Shown in pieces: positions 1-10,547 of a stretch of DNA of 64,000 bases. Source of the stretch: Siphonodentalium dalli (taxonomy: Eukaryota > Mollusca > Scaphopoda > Gadilida > Siphonodentaliidae). The first letter of the stretch is position 1. The number at the start of each line of letters is the position of its first letter. A model generated the notes under the pieces. That model did not search any database. It saw only the letters and a list, made by a program, of their open reading frames with translations, and was not told where the DNA came from. Location of the stretch: assembly GCA_032622095.1 (NCBI GenBank), contig CP136066.1, forward strand, positions 64,822,609 to 64,886,608, given 5' to 3'. The translations under genes were made by a program, and so were the position numbers.

Positions 1-176
1 CATCAGTATTTGCAGAACCACGACCATCACTGCGGCCACTGGCAGTAAGCACCCCAGCTGACATCGTACCTCCACCAGCAAGAGATGTAGGATCCAAACC
101 ATTAGTACCACCATCACCAGCAACTAGTGACCTAGTGACAAGCATGGCGTCATCATCTTCACAGGAACAATCTCAG
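1..176 (+). CDS. Gene 1 exon 8 (partial)
   Basis: This is the second proline/serine-rich repeat of the exon, cut by the window edge. It ends in the donor TCTCAG|GTGATT in phase 0, as in gene 2. It is low-complexity coding sequence rich in Pro, Ser and Ala. Confidence 0.85.
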
Positions 177-3100
177 GTGATTCAATATTTTATTAATGAT
201 ATCACGATATAGTACTTTTTGTAAAACATCTCCTATATATTTTGGAACTTCTGTCTGGCTCTGTGTATGTATGTGTGTGTGTTATAGACTTAAAAACTGC
301 TCTACCGATTGGACTAAAATTTTGTATCCTACTTTAATCCTTGGAATAATATGGATGGGTCACAGGTGACGGGTGTCCTTGACCTCACTCATATACCCTC
401 ATATAAGCATGTTTCTGGACCTCAACCGATCCGACTCAGATATAGGTATGTAGACCTACTTAGTCCCGGGAACAATATGGGCGGGTCCAATTTCATGTGC
501 GACAGTGTCCTTGACCTCATTCATATAGGCATGTTTCTGAACCGATCGAACAATAGTTTGTCCGGATGTTATATATTCTGCCCAGGCCGAGTCGATCACA
601 AAGAGAAATTTGTATATAGCCCGGACAAAGTTGGGCACAGCAGCTTGTATATTAGAATCTGTTTACCACTTTTTGTAATAACTTTATGTTATCAATTGGT
701 TGTTTCCATATTGGCTGAGTTATGAGGCTTCGGTCTGTCTTATTGGCCTGATGCCGCAGGCCAATGCAACAGATCAAAGCTTCATAACTTGGTCAATGTG
801 GAAACAACCAATTAATATTATTTTATTAATTATAAATGCATGGCAAATTGTGTTATTTCACATGAAGAAATTATCAACATAAATGTTTCATGTTAATGTG
901 TCTTTTAATAAATAAACGCTTAATCCAGAAATTTTTATTCTTATGAACTTTGTGAATTCAGAACTTGAAGTGATTTCACAGTACTGTCCATTTCCACTTG
1001 GAAATTGGTATTAATTGATACAAATATTCACTCCATGTATAGTTGCTCCACAAAATACCGACAATCCGTTATTCTTCCAGTGTCAAGCTGCCATCTCACA
1101 ACAACTGTATTCAAAAATTTAAGTTTGCAGAGTTAAAAATGTTTATACCGATGACTAATATATGCCTCGTTTCTACTGCCTTGTTTCTACTTATTAATGG
1201 CCAACTTTTTTTTACTTATTAGCCCCATTTTCAACTTATTGGCATTTTTCTACTTGTTACCGCTGAATAATATATAGCTCATTAATAAATAATACTTAAG
1301 GACAAGTTGTAGCCATAGGAAATGTACACATAATTAGTTCAACAAAGGTAAACAATTCCCACCATTAATGAATATAAATCATTCAGCACTTGGTAGCCCT
1401 ATTCTATTTTTGGAGAAAGCTGTTTTTGACTATTTTGTAAACATAATTATCGATTCATCTTTGCATCCTTTATAAAGCTTAATATTTCAATTTTTTTTTT
1501 ATTGTATAGCTATATGCAGGACCAAATGCCATTCCTGGTTATGACAAAGTCCAGGAGCTTGCAGAAACACTTTTTGCTATTAGATCCTCTGATGGTGCAC
1601 TGAGCAGTTCTCAGATAACTCTAATAGAAGAGAAGTGGAATGACCTCGACAGTTATGACAAGCGTCCAACACTGTTTAGACCAAGAATCAGGTCAAAGCC
1701 AGACACCAGCCGCTTCAAAGCTCGAAAGAAGACAACATCTTGTGTGCCAGGTGTCGAAATGACAAAAAAGTGAGTGAAAAACATTTTCGGACTCCAGTGA
1801 GAGACAGTGTCTCTGGTTGGTCAGAGCAACAATTCCTATGTTTACGTCTAGAGCCATCAATATAAGGTGGAGCTATAGTCATCACTCCTCATCCATCCAT
1901 CCATTGTCCGTCCGTCCATCGTCTGTCCGTCCATCCATCCGAACCGTAAGACAGAATGGGTTCATATATGGTGTGGATGTTTCCTCGGTGGTTCACATTC
2001 AAATTTGTTCAAATGAGGTCACTGGGTCAAATAGTTGCGAAAGCAGGGTCATAACTTTATTCCTCCATAGTAATTCTTAGAATGACTTTTTCTCAAGAAC
2101 CATTGGGCCGATTTAACATATATTTGGTATGGAGGGTCCTTGTGTGACGGGGTTCAGATGTGTTAAAATGAGGTCACTAGGATTCAGATTTGATTCAAAA
2201 TTGGATCACTGGGTCAAGTAGGATTAGAGCTAGGGATTAATTCTATCCCTCAAAAGTAGGGACCTGCGAATATTCGATATTCGATTCGATAGTCGAATTC
2301 GATTCGAAATTTCCAACTCGAAATTTTGAATATACACTAACAAAAAAGTACGCTGTTTACGGATAAGTACAAACGTCGATCTTAGCTGGTTCTGTGCCAA
2401 AAAAATCCCGAACATTATGAATATATGCTCCTTATAGTTCTTATTGTACATCGCGAATGTTCGCATGCTATTAAATATAAGTATAGCCAGTAATTAGCCA
2501 CTATAAGAGGACTAAATACATCTGAATTCTAGCTTTGAACATGGTAGCCAAAAGCTCGGAGATCGTCGTTGGACCGACGACGCGCGTAAATTATAATAGC
2601 GATGATGCTGAGCAACGGCTAGCGTTATCCGCCGACTATCTGTCTCAGATTCCGCGTTATGTAATATCGCTGAGAATGTAAACAACACGTGTTCCCAGCG
2701 TTGAAAAGTGCATGTGGGCGGTGTTTTCTTTTGAAGTTGTCTTTCAGTTTCGGAGTGTTCCTTGAAACCTGACAATTTGTCGTCCATTATTCATGTTTAT
2801 TTTAAACATGATACAAGCTGCATGCTGTGCAGGAACTTAGACGTGTGATGAATGCAACATGGTATATATATCGCAAGTGTCTGGGACAACGACCCATCTA
2901 TGGAATTATCTGTCCAAGAAGCATTCAGCACAACATAAACAGGCTACCCTGCGACTGTTGTTGCATCTTTAAGTTTGTAACAACGGGTGTTTGCGAATGC
3001 CGATTTGCAATTGTGCACGTACATGCAAACTCTACAAATTGCACGTGATTTTAATTCTGATAATCCGTTTAGTGGTTATATATTTAATCGTCGTGACGGC

Positions 3101-6100
3101 GGCATAGACGTTTTAATCTGTTTGTTTTTTTTCGACAATTTTCAATTGAAGTTGATAGTATCGGGAACGATGAGTTATGATGGAATTTCATGGAAGTTCA
3201 TAGAACATTTCAAAAATCGTTTAATCATTGACACTAAAATGCCTAACTGAGAATGCAACGCACAGGTATGATTCGATTCGATATTCGATTGATAGAAGTG
3301 TTTCTGTACATGTATCTTCAAATCATATTCATACCTGGAAACTATATAAAATGTATTCAGGAATTAAGATATAATCCATCTTTTATCTTTTATCTTGGAC
3401 CTGGAAAGTTTTTTCAAAATGCTGTGCAAATCACCTAATTTTTCTTTTGGCATCTATTTTCTGCATGCTGTGCACCACCTTATTCAACTTCATTCATTGC
3501 AGGAGCTTTGTTGGAGAGAATGCTGCCTCAGCTGCATGGCCTGATTGTAATCGGTATACAGAGGCATTAGTAATTAAATTATGCGAGTTACATCCCACAC
3601 CTGTCAAAAAGAAGGGAGCTTATCGAGAAAGATGGGGGCCAATTGCCGCAGACTACAAACATATACGTGATATTGTGTGCAGCCAAGTTAAAGGCATTGG
3701 TATTCAGCTGCCTGACATTAACAACACCACACTCAAAACATGGTGAGTTGATATGCACACCATACAACTATAATTGAATCCTGAGTAAAAATTAACTTTT
3801 TAGTGACTGGAGCTGCCTGAAATTTGCAAAAACCCTTTTATGATGGGTGCTGTGCTGGTGCAGAATTAAAGATCTTGCACCAATGCGTTGTCTTATGAGG
3901 CTTAATACATTGGCCTAACAATATTTACCCGAATCCCCATGAGAGACTCGCATATTTAAGAGAATACACTTGTACAGGATCTTTAATTACACACCAGGGC
4001 AGCGCTCATCACCAAAATGTCATTGTTTACTTATGCACTTTAAAATTGTTCATCTAAAAATAATTTATATTCTAATAATCACTAATAATCACACACCCTC
4101 TGAATTCACAGTATAAGCTTCCATAAGAATCAGTTCAAATCGTGATGTGGTTACACGAACATTTCCGACGTTCGTCAGCAATAACTGAAGACACCAGATT
4201 CGCAACCTTATAAAAAGCGAGGAACCATGCACAACTCTTCAATTAAAACACATGGTTGTCACATGTTATTAAATTGGGTGCACTTTCATTTCCAGTTGTT
4301 GAGATTTTCCAGTCAGCTATTATGACGCCGGTCCTCTTATATTTGTGCATGAACACATTCACTTTTCGGGCTTACTTGCATTGCGATATGAACTAAAAAT
4401 CATAGAGACAATTCAGGAAATGTCCAGTTTTATTTCCAACTAGCTGGTGGACCCGACCTCGTCCGGGCTGTTTCCCCTCTGCGATTTGACCTTGAATTGT
4501 CCAAAACACTCAGTGGACAAAAGTAACCCTATGTATCAAATGTCGTCGAAATCCCATAAAAATTTGCGATTTGACCTTGAATTGACCTGATGTCAAGGTC
4601 ATGTCGCACGGGCAAATTAATAGGCCCATGCCACTCCCCGGCCGAAAGTATCCCCACATACCAAGTTTCATCGAAATCGGCTCGGCCATTTTCGAGTCCA
4701 TCGCGAACACACACACACCCTGATCTCCCAAAATATATAATAGATGATGCTAGTGAATATAATAGTGTTTGATAACATACGAATGGCAGATCCTTCGGGA
4801 TTCATCACAGAAATTATTCTGGAGATAGGTTTATCTTATGGACAGAGCAGTATAAAATAAATATAATGTATAACTGAGAATGACATCTGATGATAATAGT
4901 GATGTTCCGATAATTGGAATTAATATCCCATCGGATATTAATCACACCTCGCAGTTGAACATTGGCATTTACCGATTGTAAAAAAAAATAAAAAATTCTA
5001 GTATCTAAGCACAATGTGCTGTATATATACAAACGCTCACATAAGTGTGTTTTGTAGGTAATATTGTATTTATACTACAGAATTAGTATATCTTTGAGAT
5101 AAATTTGATATTAATTTAATAACGTTTATTTATAAATTACTAGAAGGTGACCCGACTTCGTCCGGGCTATTCAAAAACCAAATTTCAAGTCGATAGCTCC
5201 ACTCGTTTCCGAGATATATATATTGCCCAATGTCATTTGCGGATACCTCGGCCGGTGATGAATTAACGCGACATCGGCCGGTTAAGAGTTAAACGCGATC
5301 ACGTCACGATCTGTTGACGGCGTAATATATTTACGGAATGTTTTTCGATGAGCGAAGCATGGTCCTGCGTTCTTCCCGATAATTAAGGTAGAAACTTTAA
5401 ACGTACACAGGCGTGTGATACATCATTGGAAAGCGCCACAGATTCTAACCGTGCAAATTATATGACTGGCAATTTATTATTCGCGCTATATCGAATCGAT
5501 TTGTGAGCACCGAACTGAAATATATTAGCGCAAAACGGCGTAAAAACAGATTTGACCTCGGCACGTGAAAAGTTGACATCGGATCTGAAAATTAATATGC
5601 CCATGCCACTTCCCGGCCGATAGTACCCTCACATACGAAGTTTCATCGAAATCGGGTCGGCCGTTTTCGAGTTCATCGCGAACACACAGACAGACACACA
5701 GACAGATCTTCCAAAATATATAATGAATAGCAGGTTAGCCCGCCACTGGCGGCATTCGTCTCATGGCTTTGTTTCAGAAACATGACATTTTTTTAATTTA
5801 ACCAAATTTCAAGTCGATAGCTCCACCCGTTTCCGAGATCTGGTCTGCGCATGCGCGAAGCTTGCGTCGCACGGGCTCGGCGACCCGATAAAATTCGTAC
5901 CCGGGGCAAGATACATTCACATAGCAAATTTCAAGTCGATAGCTCCATCCGTTTCCGAGATCTCGTCTGCGCATGCGCGAAGCTGGCGTCGCACGGACTC
6001 GGCGACCCGTTAAAATTTGTATCCGGGGCAAGATACATTCACATAGCAAATTTCAAGTCGATAGCTCCATCCGTTTCCGAGATCTCGTCTGTGCATGCGC

Positions 6101-9100
6101 GAAGCTGGTGTCGCACGGGCTCGGCGACCCGATAAAATTCGTAACCGGGGCAAGATACATTCACATAGCAAATTTCAAGTCGATAGCTCCACCCGTTTCC
6201 GAGATCTCGTCTGCGCATGCGCGAAGCGGGCGCCGCACGGGCTCGCCAATATGACAACGTTCACCGCCTGGTCAAACTACACACACGTACCAAGTTTCGT
6301 CCCGATCGGTCGAGAATCATAGATTTGTATAAATGACAGACAGACAGACAAACAAACAAACAAACAGAGGTCTTCAAAATATATATGAGATAGATAGACT
6401 AGCCGATGAGCCCGACGTTGTCTGGGCTATTCAAAAACCAAATTTCAAGTCGATAGCTCCACCCGTTTCAAAAACCAAATTTCAAGTCGATAGCTCCACC
6501 CGTTTCCGAGATCTCGTCTGCGCATGCGTGCGAGAGCAACGTCAAGATTGGTAGAAACTGCCAATTCAGGGGTCATTTGTATACCCCCGATGCTCATATA
6601 CTGCGATTTTTGGCACACATTCACTTATGCCTGATTGTAAAGGTTGATGGGTGACATGATGATTTAAAGGTGGTGTTGTAGCCAATCAGATTGCTAGTTG
6701 CAACACGATGTAGGGACAATAATTTATACCAAAGGGCATTTATGAGTCTCAATGTGTTTGGAATGTTTAAACATGAATGCTGATTATTTTATCTATCCTA
6801 GGTTCAAGAAGCGGTCTGAAAAGATGGCCAGAGAGGTATTGGTCCAAGGTATCAGCATGGCAGAAGCGATCGAATACCCAGTGAATGCACCAACGGAAGA
6901 GGTTACAGGACTGCCACCTGCAAAAATAAGATCGCATTCCCATTCAGCTGAAGTTTCTCAAGAGGAACAGCACAGATTTGTTTTACCAGATATAACGGTT
7001 GGTCAGGCAAACACTAGAGCAAGACATCCAACCATTATGGACCTTCCACCAACCATTCCTCCTACTATTCCACCAACCTTACCAGTACAGATTGCACCAC
7101 GACCATGTCTGGTGATTTTAAGTCCTGAATCAACATCTCAGACTCCACTTCAGATGGTCAATGTCCCAGATGTGCCGCAGTCTGAATTTGCAAGAACAAT
7201 GTCATTTGCGGATACCTCGGCCGGTGATGAATTAACGCGACATCGGCCGGTTAAGAGTTAAACGCGATCACGTCACGATCTGTTGACGGCGTAATATATT
7301 TACGGAATGTTTTTCGATGAGCGAAGCATGGTCCTGCGTTCTTCCCGATAATTAAGGTAGAAACTTTAAACGTACACAGGCGTGTGATACATCATTGGAA
7401 AGCGCCACAGATTCTAACCGTGCAAATTATATGACTGGCAATTTATTATTCGCGCTATATCGAATCGATTTGTGAGCACCGAACTGAAATATATTAGCGC
7501 AAAACGGCGTAAAAACAGATTTGACCTCGGCACGTGAAAAGTTGACATCGGATCTGAAAATTAATATGCCCATGCCACTTCCCGGCCGATAGTACCCTCA
7601 CATACGAAGTTTCATCGAAATCGGGTCGGCCGTTTTCGAGTTCATCGCGAACACACAGACAGACACACAGACAGATCTTCCAAAATATATAATGAATAGC
7701 AGGTTAGCCCGCCACTGGCGGCATTCGTCTCATGGCTTTGTTTCAGAAACATGACATTTTTTTAATTTAACCAAATTTCAAGTCGATAGCTCCACCCGTT
7801 TCCGAGATCTGGTCTGCGCATGCGCGAAGCTTGCGTCGCACGGGCTCGGCGACCCGATAAAATTCGTACCCGGGGCAAGATACATTCACATAGCAAATTT
7901 CAAGTCGATAGCTCCATCCGTTTCCGAGATCTCGTCTGCGCATGCGCGAAGCTGGCGTCGCACGGACTCGGCGACCCGTTAAAATTTGTATCCGGGGCAA
8001 GATACATTCACATAGCAAATTTCAAGTCGATAGCTCCATCCGTTTCCGAGATCTCGTCTGTGCATGCGCGAAGCTGGTGTCGCACGGGCTCGGCGACCCG
8101 ATAAAATTCGTAACCGGGGCAAGATACATTCACATAGCAAATTTCAAGTCGATAGCTCCACCCGTTTCCGAGATCTCGTCTGTGCATGCGCGAAGCGGGC
8201 GCCGCACGGGCTCGCCAATATGACAACGTTCACCGCCTGGTCAAACTACACACACGTACCAAGTTTCGTCCCGATCGGTCGAGAATCATAGATTTGTATA
8301 AATGACAGACAGACAGACAAACAAACAAACAAACAGAGGTCTTCAAAATATATATGAGATAGATAGACTAGCCGATGAGCCCGACGTTGTCTGGGCTATT
8401 CAAAAACCAAATTTCAAGTCGATAGCTCCACCCGTTTCAAAAACCAAATTTCAAGTCGATAGCTCCACCCGTTTCCGAGATCTCGTCTGCGCATGCGTGC
8501 GAGAGCAACGTCAAGATTGGTAGAAACTGCCAATTCAGGGGTCATTTGTATACCCCCGATGCTCATATACTGCGATTTTTGGCACACATTCACTTATGCC
8601 TGATTGTAAAGGTTGATGGGTGACATGATGATTTAAAGGTGGTGTTGTAGCCAATCAGATTGCTAGTTGCAACACGATGTAGGGACAATAATTTATACCA
8701 AAGGGCATTTATGAGTCTCAATGTGTTTGGAATGTTTAAACATGCATTGAATGCTGATTATTTTATCTATCCTAGGTTCAAGAAGCGGTCTGAAAAGATG
8801 GCCAGAGAGGTATTGGTCCAAGGTATCAGCATGGCAGAAGCGATCGAATACCCAGTGAATGCACCAACGGAAGAGGTTACAGGACTGCCACCTGCAAAAA
8901 TAAGATCGCATTCCCATTCAGCTGAAGTTTCTCAAGAGGAACAGCACAGATTTGTTTTACCAGATATAACGGTTGGTCAGGCAAACACTAGAGCAAGACA
9001 TCCAACCATTATGGACCTTCCACCAACCATTCCTCCTACTATTCCACCAACCTTACCAGTACAGATTGCACCACGACCATGTCTGGTGATTTTAAGTCCT

Positions 9101-9388
9101 GAATCAACATCTCAGACTCCACTTCAGATGGTCAATGTCCCAGATGTGCCGCAGTCTGAATTTGCAAGAACAACAACAATATATCGAAAAAGACGGCTAG
9201 CTGAGACTGGGAAGGAAGCGAAAGTATACAAGAAAAGAATTGGTGTGAAGAAGTGCAGCATTTGTAAGGAGGATTTATCTGCTGAATATGGTCACATCTT
9301 CTATTACGGCTATAGATATTGTCCATCCATGCCGGAAAATGTTGACACTTGGAAAGCGGAAGTGCAGGAGAAAGCGAAGAAGTATTGA
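1..9388 (+). CDS. Gene 1, 3' end: DUF6729-like/transposase-like protein (partial)
   Basis: This is the upstream neighbour of the complete gene at 18594-45109. Only the end of exon 8 and exons 9, 10 and 11 lie in the window; the N-terminal and RNase H-fold parts are off the left edge. The visible splice sites and phases match gene 2 exactly. In exon 8 I noticed two codon changes relative to gene 2 (Thr for Ile and Ala for Val). In exon 10 I saw one silent change, and exon 11 looks identical. Unlike gene 2, it has two candidate terminal exons, because a 1,969-bp tandem duplication copied the start of exon 11 upstream (6802). The intact terminal exon at 8776 encodes the usual Cys/His knuckle and stop. 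No stop interrupts the visible exons. Confidence 0.85.
229..647 (+). mobile_element. Non-autonomous Helitron-like element (intron 8, unit A)
   Basis: It starts TCTCCTATATATTTTGG directly after an A and carries a TG-rich microsatellite. It ends with a GCCCGGAC...GTTGGGC hairpin about 8 bases before CTTG followed by T. The usual Helitron end is CTAG, so the tail has one mismatch. No Rep/helicase coding is present. Confidence 0.6.
694..813. mobile_element. Fold-back MITE of about 120 bp
   Basis: Imperfect inverted arms of about 40 bp begin AATTGGTTGTTTCCA and end TGGAAACAACCAATT. They enclose a second small hairpin (ATTGGCCTG/CAGGCCAAT). The whole element can fold on itself. It lies in intron 8. 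No target-site duplication is certain. Confidence 0.6.
814..1509 (+). other. Remainder of intron 8, no recognised element
   Basis: AT-rich intronic sequence with no coding signal or clear repeat boundary. It ends in a long pyrimidine tract and ATTGTATAG, the acceptor of exon 9. Confidence 0.5.
1510..1769 (+). CDS. Gene 1 exon 9
   Basis: Acceptor TTGTATAG and donor GTGAGTG, entering in phase 0 and leaving in phase 2. It encodes a stretch beginning LYAGPNAIPGYDKVQELAET and a basic tail (RFKARKK) that could help nuclear import. No known domain is recognised. Confidence 0.88.
1810..2260. repeat. Dispersed repeat with TCCG(T)-rich core
   Basis: It contains a CCATCCGTCCGTC-type run, then two related ~110-130 bp segments carrying GGGTCATAACTTT, GGGCCGATTT and ATATTTGGTATGG. 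These phrases resemble units of the other hairpin-capped repeats in the window. It lies in intron 9. The boundaries are soft. Confidence 0.45.
2265..3292. repeat. Block flanked by GATTCGATATTCGA-type repeats
   Basis: A roughly 1-kb block bounded by TATTCGATATTCGATTCGAT on the left and GATTCGATTCGATATTCGAT on the right, with a locally GC-richer centre. It could be a decayed DNA transposon. I find no clean terminal inverted repeat or target-site duplication, and the short ORFs inside show no family I recognise. Confidence 0.35.
3503..3742 (+). CDS. Gene 1 exon 10
   Basis: Acceptor CATTCATTGCAG and donor ATG|GTGAGT, phase 2 to phase 2. It encodes the conserved segment with WPDCNRYTEALVIKLCELHP and RWGPIAADYKHIRD. 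It differs from gene 2 by one silent change near its end. Confidence 0.88.
3855..3997. mobile_element. Small MITE, family with ATTAAAGATC ends (copy 1)
   Basis: The ends are imperfect inverted repeats around CTGGTGnnnAATTAAAGATC. The centre carries TTGGCCTAACAATATTTAC and a GAGACTCGCATAT motif. Related copies lie at 23761 and 26250, so this is a dispersed family. It is intronic. Confidence 0.5.
4440..4744 (-). mobile_element. Non-autonomous Helitron, 305 bp
   Basis: Read on the minus strand it starts TCTATTATATATTTTGG after A. It ends with a CCCGGAC...GTCGGG hairpin, a short spacer and CTAG before T. This is the A|TC...CTAG|T insertion pattern of Helitrons. It has an ACAC microsatellite near its 5' end and no coding capacity. 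Confidence 0.8.
5140..5726 (-). mobile_element. Non-autonomous Helitron (H7)
   Basis: The minus-strand 3' end is a GCCCGGACGAAGTCGGG hairpin plus CTAG (+ strand 5140-5143, preceded by A). The 5' end is TCATTATATATTTTGG after a CAGACAGA microsatellite. It abuts the 3' end of the next minus-strand Helitron, giving a head-to-tail junction. The 1,969-bp duplication breaks inside it. Confidence 0.7.
5727..6398 (-). mobile_element. Non-autonomous Helitron with internal minisatellite
   Basis: On the minus strand it begins TCTATCTATCTCATATATAT right after the CTAG of the next element. It ends with a GCCGCCAGTGGCGGGC hairpin, CTAACCTG and CTAT (one mismatch to CTAG). Its interior consists largely of 122-bp tandem units. 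Confidence 0.65.
5803..6290. repeat. 122-bp minisatellite, 4 units
   Basis: Units start at CAAATTTCAAGTCGATAGCT at 5803, 5925, 6047 and 6169, exactly 122 bp apart. Each carries the palindromic core TGCGCATGCGCGA. Two units (minus strand) occur near 27590-27835 and about one near 62690-62770, so the number varies between loci and units. Confidence 0.92.
6399..6530 (-). mobile_element. Truncated Helitron 3' end (H8)
   Basis: The minus-strand tail is a GCCCAGACAACGTCGGGC hairpin, TCATCGG and CTAG. The body is two short copies of the CAAATTTCAAGTCGATAG unit and then fades out, with no 5' TC end. Its CTAG is directly followed by the TC start of the preceding element. Confidence 0.6.
6802..7261 (+). 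pseudogene. Truncated duplicate of gene 1 exon 11
   Basis: The acceptor ATCCTAG and the first ~397 bases copy the true last exon. The 1,969-bp duplication then joins it to Helitron sequence. The frame continues through TMSFADTSAGDELT to a TAA. If spliced from exon 10 (same phase), it would give a C-terminus lacking the basic stretch and the C-x2-C...H...C knuckle. It could act as an alternative terminal exon or be ignored. No polyadenylation signal close to this stop was recognised. Confidence 0.75.
7200..8520 (-). mobile_element. Second copy of the Helitron cluster
   Basis: This is the duplicated remainder of H7 (to about 7695), the minisatellite Helitron (about 7696-8367, four 122-bp units from 7772) and the truncated H8 tail. 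It is almost identical to the cluster at 5231-6530. Confidence 0.85.
8776..9388 (+). CDS. Gene 1 exon 11 (terminal, intact)
   Basis: Acceptor TATCCTAG with one leading base completing a Trp codon. It encodes a helical start (FKKRSEKMAREVLVQG), a Pro/Thr-rich middle (LPPTIPPTIPPTLP), a basic stretch (YRKRRLAETGKEAK) and a knuckle with Cys, Cys, His and Cys in C-x2-C-x9-H-x8-C spacing, then TGA. It looks identical to the gene 2 copy. Confidence 0.9.
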
Positions 9389-9389
9389 G

Positions 9390-9395
9390 AATAAA
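9390..9395 (+). promoter_or_regulatory. AATAAA polyadenylation signal
   Basis: A canonical hexamer one base after the TGA of gene 1. It implies a very short 3'UTR unless a distal signal is used. It is present in both units. Confidence 0.6.
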
Positions 9396-9449
9396 GAAGG
9401 CAGACCTGATGCACAGATATAACTCTCAGCCAGCAGATTCCTCATGGAG

Positions 9450-9609
9450 CCTGCTATTGACGAGACCAGTCACGTAGGCCGATGAAGCTCAAGGGGTGCT
9501 TAACCTATCACCGGCAGCAAGGAACCTGCTACCGACAGGGTGACCTTTAGACGGCGAAAGCGCCGGCGTGACTCGTCCAGGGAGTGGCTACTCCCAAAAA
9601 AAAAAAAAA
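9450..9609 (+). ncRNA. Candidate structured RNA segment ending in poly-A
   Basis: Nested complementarity suggests a closed multi-branch fold. GTCACG (9469) pairs with CGTGAC (9567), and GACGA (9459) with TCGTC (9573). TCACC (9508) pairs with GGTGA (9539), enclosing GGCAGCA/TGCTACC. GGCG (9553) pairs with CGCC (9561). The perfect hairpin GGGAGT-GGCT-ACTCCC (9580-9595) then runs into 14 A. It could be the 3' part of a SINE or LINE, or a structured 3'UTR of gene 1. I recognise no family, and no clear tRNA-type A/B boxes. Confidence 0.4.
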
Positions 9610-10403
9610 TTTAATGCGGCCTGGCATAGTGTTATAATAACTCTATACCTGCTAGGATCAAGCCTAGATAAAACGCAGAGAGGAATTTTCAATATAACAA
9701 ACAAAAACTTTAATGCAGCCAAATAATCCATAAATCGGTCTATTATAGTCTACACCATTATAATATATGATATGTGTAAAATGCAGTGATTGTCCTAAGA
9801 TGTCCTTATATCTGTAGCACTTGAAGGCATGGATGCCCTTCGTTATACATGTAGATTATAATTTAGAAATAACAGTTAACCAAATTGTGAAGATACTGGT
9901 ATCTTGTAAACAACTTGGTGGCATTTCTAACAAAAGATTAGTCAGTGGGGGGGGGGGTCTCCTCGGTATTGAGAGTTTTGCTTATCACATACTCTTTAAA
10001 TACTGTTTGTTTATGTAACATCTCGTTTGTTTACATAACACAGATTAATTACTAACATGACAATAGCATGCCGCAATTTACTTGATATTTACGATTCGTA
10101 TAAGAACAAAATTTGTCAATAATATATTATTTCTGTTTATGGCAGTTTTAATGGATGTGACTATTTTAACAGCAAAACCCATCGGCAATGCTTACAATAT
10201 CTTTAACAAGATCTACATGGACATATTGATTTCTTCAACTATTTCTGGGTGTGATGATCCGCTGATAGACTGCGGTTTCATAAGCGAACGGTAGAACTAC
10301 TCCACTAATGTGGCTGTTTCGATACTGCTGTTGATACCGTATACTACCGGTAATACCGTCGTCATTACCGGGGTAGCACCCTATTTTTCAAGTAAGTTAC
10401 TTT
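9610..10403. repeat. Intergenic sequence with a dispersed repeat
   Basis: It contains the phrase CTATACCTGCTAG, then CAAGCC...ACGCAGAGAGGAATTTT and TTAATGCAGCCAA. These recur near 11250-11400 and 11930 in this unit. A G-homopolymer near 9947 varies in length between units. The end (about 10320-10405) resembles 28715-28800. No gene is seen. Confidence 0.5.
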
Positions 10404-10547
10404 GATTATAGTGGTACGATGCACATGCATAATATATATTATAATGGTGTGCATTAGACCGACCCACATATTGTATATTATAATGGTGTGCAGTAGACTG
10501 ACAGACTTATTATATATTATAATGGTGTATAGTAGACCAACCCAGCA
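10404..10547. repeat. About 43-bp minisatellite, left part
   Basis: About three imperfect units carrying ATATATTATAATGGTGTGCA and TAGACCGACCCA. The array resumes at 11120 after a Helitron, which supports the reading of one array split by an insertion. Confidence 0.75.

Larger units (their letters stand above)
5231..7199 (+). repeat. 1,969-bp tandem duplication, first copy
   Basis: This segment recurs immediately downstream (7200-9173) and only once in unit B. The junction at 7197-7199 shares CAA between the two parent sequences, which suggests microhomology-mediated duplication. The copies differ visibly by a 5-bp loss (CATTG) and about one substitution, so the event looks younger than the unit A/B divergence. 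Confidence 0.95.

Noticed and set aside
351-725. 124-residue ORF (and its copy at 38041)
   Set aside because: It spans a Helitron-like element and a fold-back MITE inside intron 8. No conserved family features are seen, and it is duplicated only because the whole unit is.
2512-2787. Minus-strand 91-residue ORF, repeated in unit B
   Set aside because: It lies in the intron block bounded by GATTCGAT repeats, with no recognisable domain or splice partners.
5803-6290. Possible CRISPR-like array
   Set aside because: The units are contiguous 122-bp repeats with no unique spacers, in eukaryotic DNA.
5798-6554. Several overlapping ORFs of 70-95 residues on both strands (SHSKFQVDSS..., RRRDLGNGWSYRLE...)
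   Set aside because: They are translations of the 122-bp minisatellite in all frames; the repeats keep frame only because the unit length and stops allow it.
9450-9609. Hammerhead ribozyme
   Set aside because: A CCGATGA and a GAAA are present, but the core CUGANGA is not matched and there is no stem arrangement placing a cleavage triplet correctly.
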